From assembly GCA_938001995.1 (NCBI GenBank), contig CALLAV010000163.1:1-7881 (forward strand): DNA of 7,881 nucleotides, written 5' to 3'. The notes beneath the pieces are model-generated. The model saw only the letters and a list, made by a program, of their open reading frames with translations, had not been told where the DNA came from and did no database searches. The position numbers and the translations under genes are program-made. Positions within the stretch are counted from its first letter, which is position 1. Each line of letters opens with the position of its first letter. Of this stretch, positions 5,696-7,881 are shown in pieces. The stretch is from an uncultured Amylibacter sp. (GTDB taxonomy: Bacteria; Pseudomonadota; Alphaproteobacteria; Rhodobacterales; Rhodobacteraceae).

Positions 5696-7738
5696 ATGAA
5701 ATCTCTTGCTTTAGCTTTCTGGCTTTCCCTCATTGGTTCCGTAGCATCTGCTGATTGCGGTGGCTGGGGAGATCCTGCTGAATTCGTGTGGTTGGGCAAT
5801 TCTAAGGCGATTCAGTTTTTTCCCAGCGCGACATCATCCGATATTCAAAGATGTTTGGATCAGGGTCACGATCCAAATTTTCGCGGGGAAAATGGCCTGA
5901 CGCCGCTGTTCGCTGCCATCTCTGGTGTCAACAATGGTCCTAAGGTTGAGGTCCTTATTCGTGCAGGGGCAGACATCCATGCAATTTGGCACAGCCCATA
6001 TTGGGACAAACACGTATATAATACAGTTTCGTGGTCTATGGCCTTTGGACAGTTGAATACCACTTTTCGGCTGCTCGATCTGGGAGTGACTGCGGACACT
6101 CGACCAATTAGCGGCATCTCGGCGCTTTTCTATCCAATCACGACCCACATGGACGACGAATGGGGTGGGAGTGATAGAACGAATGTTGATCTGTTGCAGG
6201 TCCTATTGGCCGACAATCCTGATCTCGAGGCGCGAAACAGGTTTGGCCAAACGCCTTTGCAGACTGCGGTCCGAGGTGTGAACGAGAGTTTTGCGATTGC
6301 ATTGATTGAAGCAGGGGCAGACGTAAACGCAATCGATGATTTAGGCTTCAGCGTTTTGCACACTGCCGTAGAAGGCGTTAATGCACTAAAACTCATTCCG
6401 CTGCTTGTGGACCGCGGTGCAAAAATAGAAGCCCGAACGTCGAATGGAATGACACCGCTTCAACTGGCGATTTCCCGTGGGTTCTCTTCTCGCGCTAAAG
6501 CTTTGATCTCTGAGGGAGCCAAAATTCATGAAGACGGGGACGTGCGAGGCTTTCCAATACATGTCGCCGTTCAAAATGGAGATATGTCCACTGTAAAGCT
6601 TCTGATGGATCAAGGCTTAAGCATCAATTCTGCGAACTCTGCTGGAGTTACACCGGTCATGGTTGCTGCAGACACGTTGCGCGCAACTGCACGTGACATG
6701 CAAAGGGAAGACGAGAATACTTTGTTTGCCGTAAATACAATACGTCTGGCCAAGGGATGGGATCCGATCACGATGGCCAGTCATTTGAGTCCTGAACGCA
6801 AAAACGCTGGCAGCACAGATCGGCACAAGAATTTTCATGCCTCTCGGGTGATGGAACAACTTGTGTTGGCAGGGGCCGATTTGACGGCGAGTGACTCCAG
6901 AGGGCGATCGGCTTATCAACGTCTGCTGGAGGGAGTTCAAGCGGGTACGCCCTATATCGAAAACACCAATATTTTCCTTGCTTTGTCGCAAAATTGCGAA
7001 CTTTGGAACCGAGAGCCAAGACGCCTGATTAATCTGCAATTTTTGACATTTACAGCACAAGGGCTTGAAGCATGTATGCGGTCTGGCGTGATTTCAGAGG
7101 AAACGAGTCCTAGAAAGAGGCCGATCATTTCGATTGCCGCGCTCACAGTTCAAGACGCGAAAGCAATCGAAAACCTAGTGGCCCGTGGCAGCAATGTTTT
7201 TGGAAGATACGGTAGTTCTAAACGCACATTGCTGCATATGCAGGCACGCTCAAGGTATTCGACGGTTCAGATGGCCCAGTTTTTTCTGGATGCGGGTATC
7301 AATATTAACGAGAGGGATTCTTCGGGAAATACTCCGTTGCACTCTGCGGCCAATGTAAAGCTGCGTGGCAACGTAGATCCACCGATGCTCGAATTCCTGC
7401 TTTCCAAGGGTGCAGATGTTACAGCTGTAAACCGGAAAGGGGCAACTCCGCTTCATACTATGTTGCTAGGACATCTAAGCAGGGACAAATTTCGATTGCT
7501 CGTTGAAAAGGGCGCTGATGTAAACGCACCTGACAACAATGGCCTCACGCCGCTGCACTATGCTGTTGTTTATAGAGCGGATGACCGCATCGACTTGGCG
7601 TCAGTGGAGTCGTTGTTACAGCTAGGGGCCAATCCAAATCTTCGGGACAAGGCGGGTAAAACACCGCTCCAAACCGCTATTGAATTAGGGTCCGTTGAAA
7701 ATGGTGCGATGGCGATCCTAAGACGGGTCACCAACTGA
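5696..7738 (+). CDS. Exported ankyrin-repeat protein
   Basis: This 680-residue protein has a signal peptide (MKSLALAFWLSLIGSVASA, cleaved before DCGG) and is otherwise built of about 13-14 ankyrin repeats, so it should act outside the cytoplasm, in the periplasm or beyond. Clear repeats, with G-xTPLxxA helices and GADVNA-type turns, lie at 67-97, 183-214, 216-248, 250-281, 284-315, 543-579, 581-614, 615-652 and a C-terminal cap at 653-677; weaker ones lie at 108-137, 140-181, 316-401, 476-505 and 508-542. Several repeats carry long insertions between their two helices, the largest about 50 residues in 316-401. Residues about 415-475 show no repeat and hold two of the four cysteines. Ankyrin repeats bind other proteins; no catalytic domain, membrane anchor or obvious partner gene is present. 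ATG 5696 is preferred over ATG 5687, since TTAGG would lie only 2 bases from 5687. Its GC content is lower than its neighbours' (27 of 60 bases at 6301-6360, 28 of 60 at 7201-7260, against 36 of 60 at 601-660), hinting at acquisition or relaxed selection. Confidence 0.9.
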   Translation: MKSLALAFWLSLIGSVASADCGGWGDPAEFVWLGNSKAIQFFPSATSSDIQRCLDQGHDPNFRGENGLTPLFAAISGVNNGPKVEVLIRAGADIHAIWHSPYWDKHVYNTVSWSMAFGQLNTTFRLLDLGVTADTRPISGISALFYPITTHMDDEWGGSDRTNVDLLQVLLADNPDLEARNRFGQTPLQTAVRGVNESFAIALIEAGADVNAIDDLGFSVLHTAVEGVNALKLIPLLVDRGAKIEARTSNGMTPLQLAISRGFSSRAKALISEGAKIHEDGDVRGFPIHVAVQNGDMSTVKLLMDQGLSINSANSAGVTPVMVAADTLRATARDMQREDENTLFAVNTIRLAKGWDPITMASHLSPERKNAGSTDRHKNFHASRVMEQLVLAGADLTASDSRGRSAYQRLLEGVQAGTPYIENTNIFLALSQNCELWNREPRRLINLQFLTFTAQGLEACMRSGVISEETSPRKRPIISIAALTVQDAKAIENLVARGSNVFGRYGSSKRTLLHMQARSRYSTVQMAQFFLDAGININERDSSGNTPLHSAANVKLRGNVDPPMLEFLLSKGADVTAVNRKGATPLHTMLLGHLSRDKFRLLVEKGADVNAPDNNGLTPLHYAVVYRADDRIDLASVESLLQLGANPNLRDKAGKTPLQTAIELGSVENGAMAILRRVTN

Positions 7739-7782
7739 GCTGGTCTGTAACTTGTGGGGAATTCGAGGATGGTGCGGAGGCC

Positions 7783-7881
7783 TTACGCAAAATCCGCCAA
7801 AATCGCTTTCGCCGCTTGGTCCGCCCAGAGTGCGTAAATCCTTGGCCCAGGATGATATCCATCACTGGCCATTAGTGTGGG
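7783..7881 (-). CDS. SGNH/GDSL hydrolase, C-terminal end (partial)
   Basis: The last 32 codons of a minus-strand gene run in from the right edge and stop at TAA (7783-7785). The visible protein includes LMASDGYHPGPRIYALWADQ, which fits the C-terminal block of SGNH/GDSL esterases and lipases. There the Asp and His of the DGYHP motif are the second and third members of the catalytic triad, and the helix after it (YALWADQAAKAI) closes the fold. The Ser-containing GDS block would lie beyond the window. It converges on the ankyrin gene with 44 bases between the stops, and no clear terminator is visible there. The substrate is unknown. Confidence 0.75.
   Translation of the reverse strand, partial: PTLMASDGYHPGPRIYALWADQAAKAILADFA

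Noticed and set aside
5963..6326. Repeated DNA strings such as GCAGGGGCAGAC within the ankyrin gene
   Set aside because: They encode the recurring AGAD turn of ankyrin repeats and are explained by the protein repeats, not by a DNA repeat array.
7739..7782. Terminator between the ankyrin gene and the SGNH hydrolase
   Set aside because: No stem with a T-tract could be found in these 44 bases on either strand.

Overview
The window looks like chromosomal DNA of a marine alphaproteobacterium of the Rhodobacterales (Roseobacter group). This rests on the style of the proteins (class II GlpX, a FadR-type GntR regulator, an AraC-methyltransferase fusion that lacks the Ada sensor domain, a small glycine-zipper OmpA lipoprotein) and on a moderately high GC content. 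It is an inference from protein character, not a database match.

Left part (1-2816): glpX (class II fructose-1,6-bisphosphatase, minus strand) ends in a clear intrinsic terminator. It is divergent from a BASS-family sodium-coupled organic anion transporter (plus strand). That transporter converges on a FadR/GntR regulator (minus strand), and the two genes share a bidirectional terminator. The regulator most likely starts at a TTG codon with a good ribosome-binding site. It has a well-formed promoter whose -10 box lies inside an inverted repeat, the arrangement expected for self-repression.

Middle part (2817-5429): divergent from the regulator is a secreted alpha/beta-hydrolase of the polyhydroxybutyrate depolymerase/LpqC type, with its Ser-Asp-His triad intact. 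A second bidirectional terminator separates it from an OmpA-like lipoprotein on the minus strand. Upstream of that, on the same strand, is an AraC-type DNA-binding domain fused to an O6-alkylguanine-DNA methyltransferase. Esterase, regulator and BASS transporter could form a local uptake and degradation module for an organic acid or ester, but the sequence does not name the substrate.

Right part (5430-7881): the base composition falls. A very small candidate zinc-ribbon ORF precedes a 680-residue exported ankyrin-repeat protein, which has its own consensus-like promoter. The window ends in the last 32 codons of an SGNH/GDSL hydrolase on the minus strand.

No tRNA, rRNA, CRISPR array, insertion sequence or prophage is visible. 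No gene-free stretch exceeds 300 bases. The most unusual items are the exported ankyrin protein with its cysteine-rich small neighbour, the regulator's operator-promoter overlap, and a hairpin plus mini-ORF over the esterase ribosome-binding site. I see no clear evidence of a wholly new multi-gene system.
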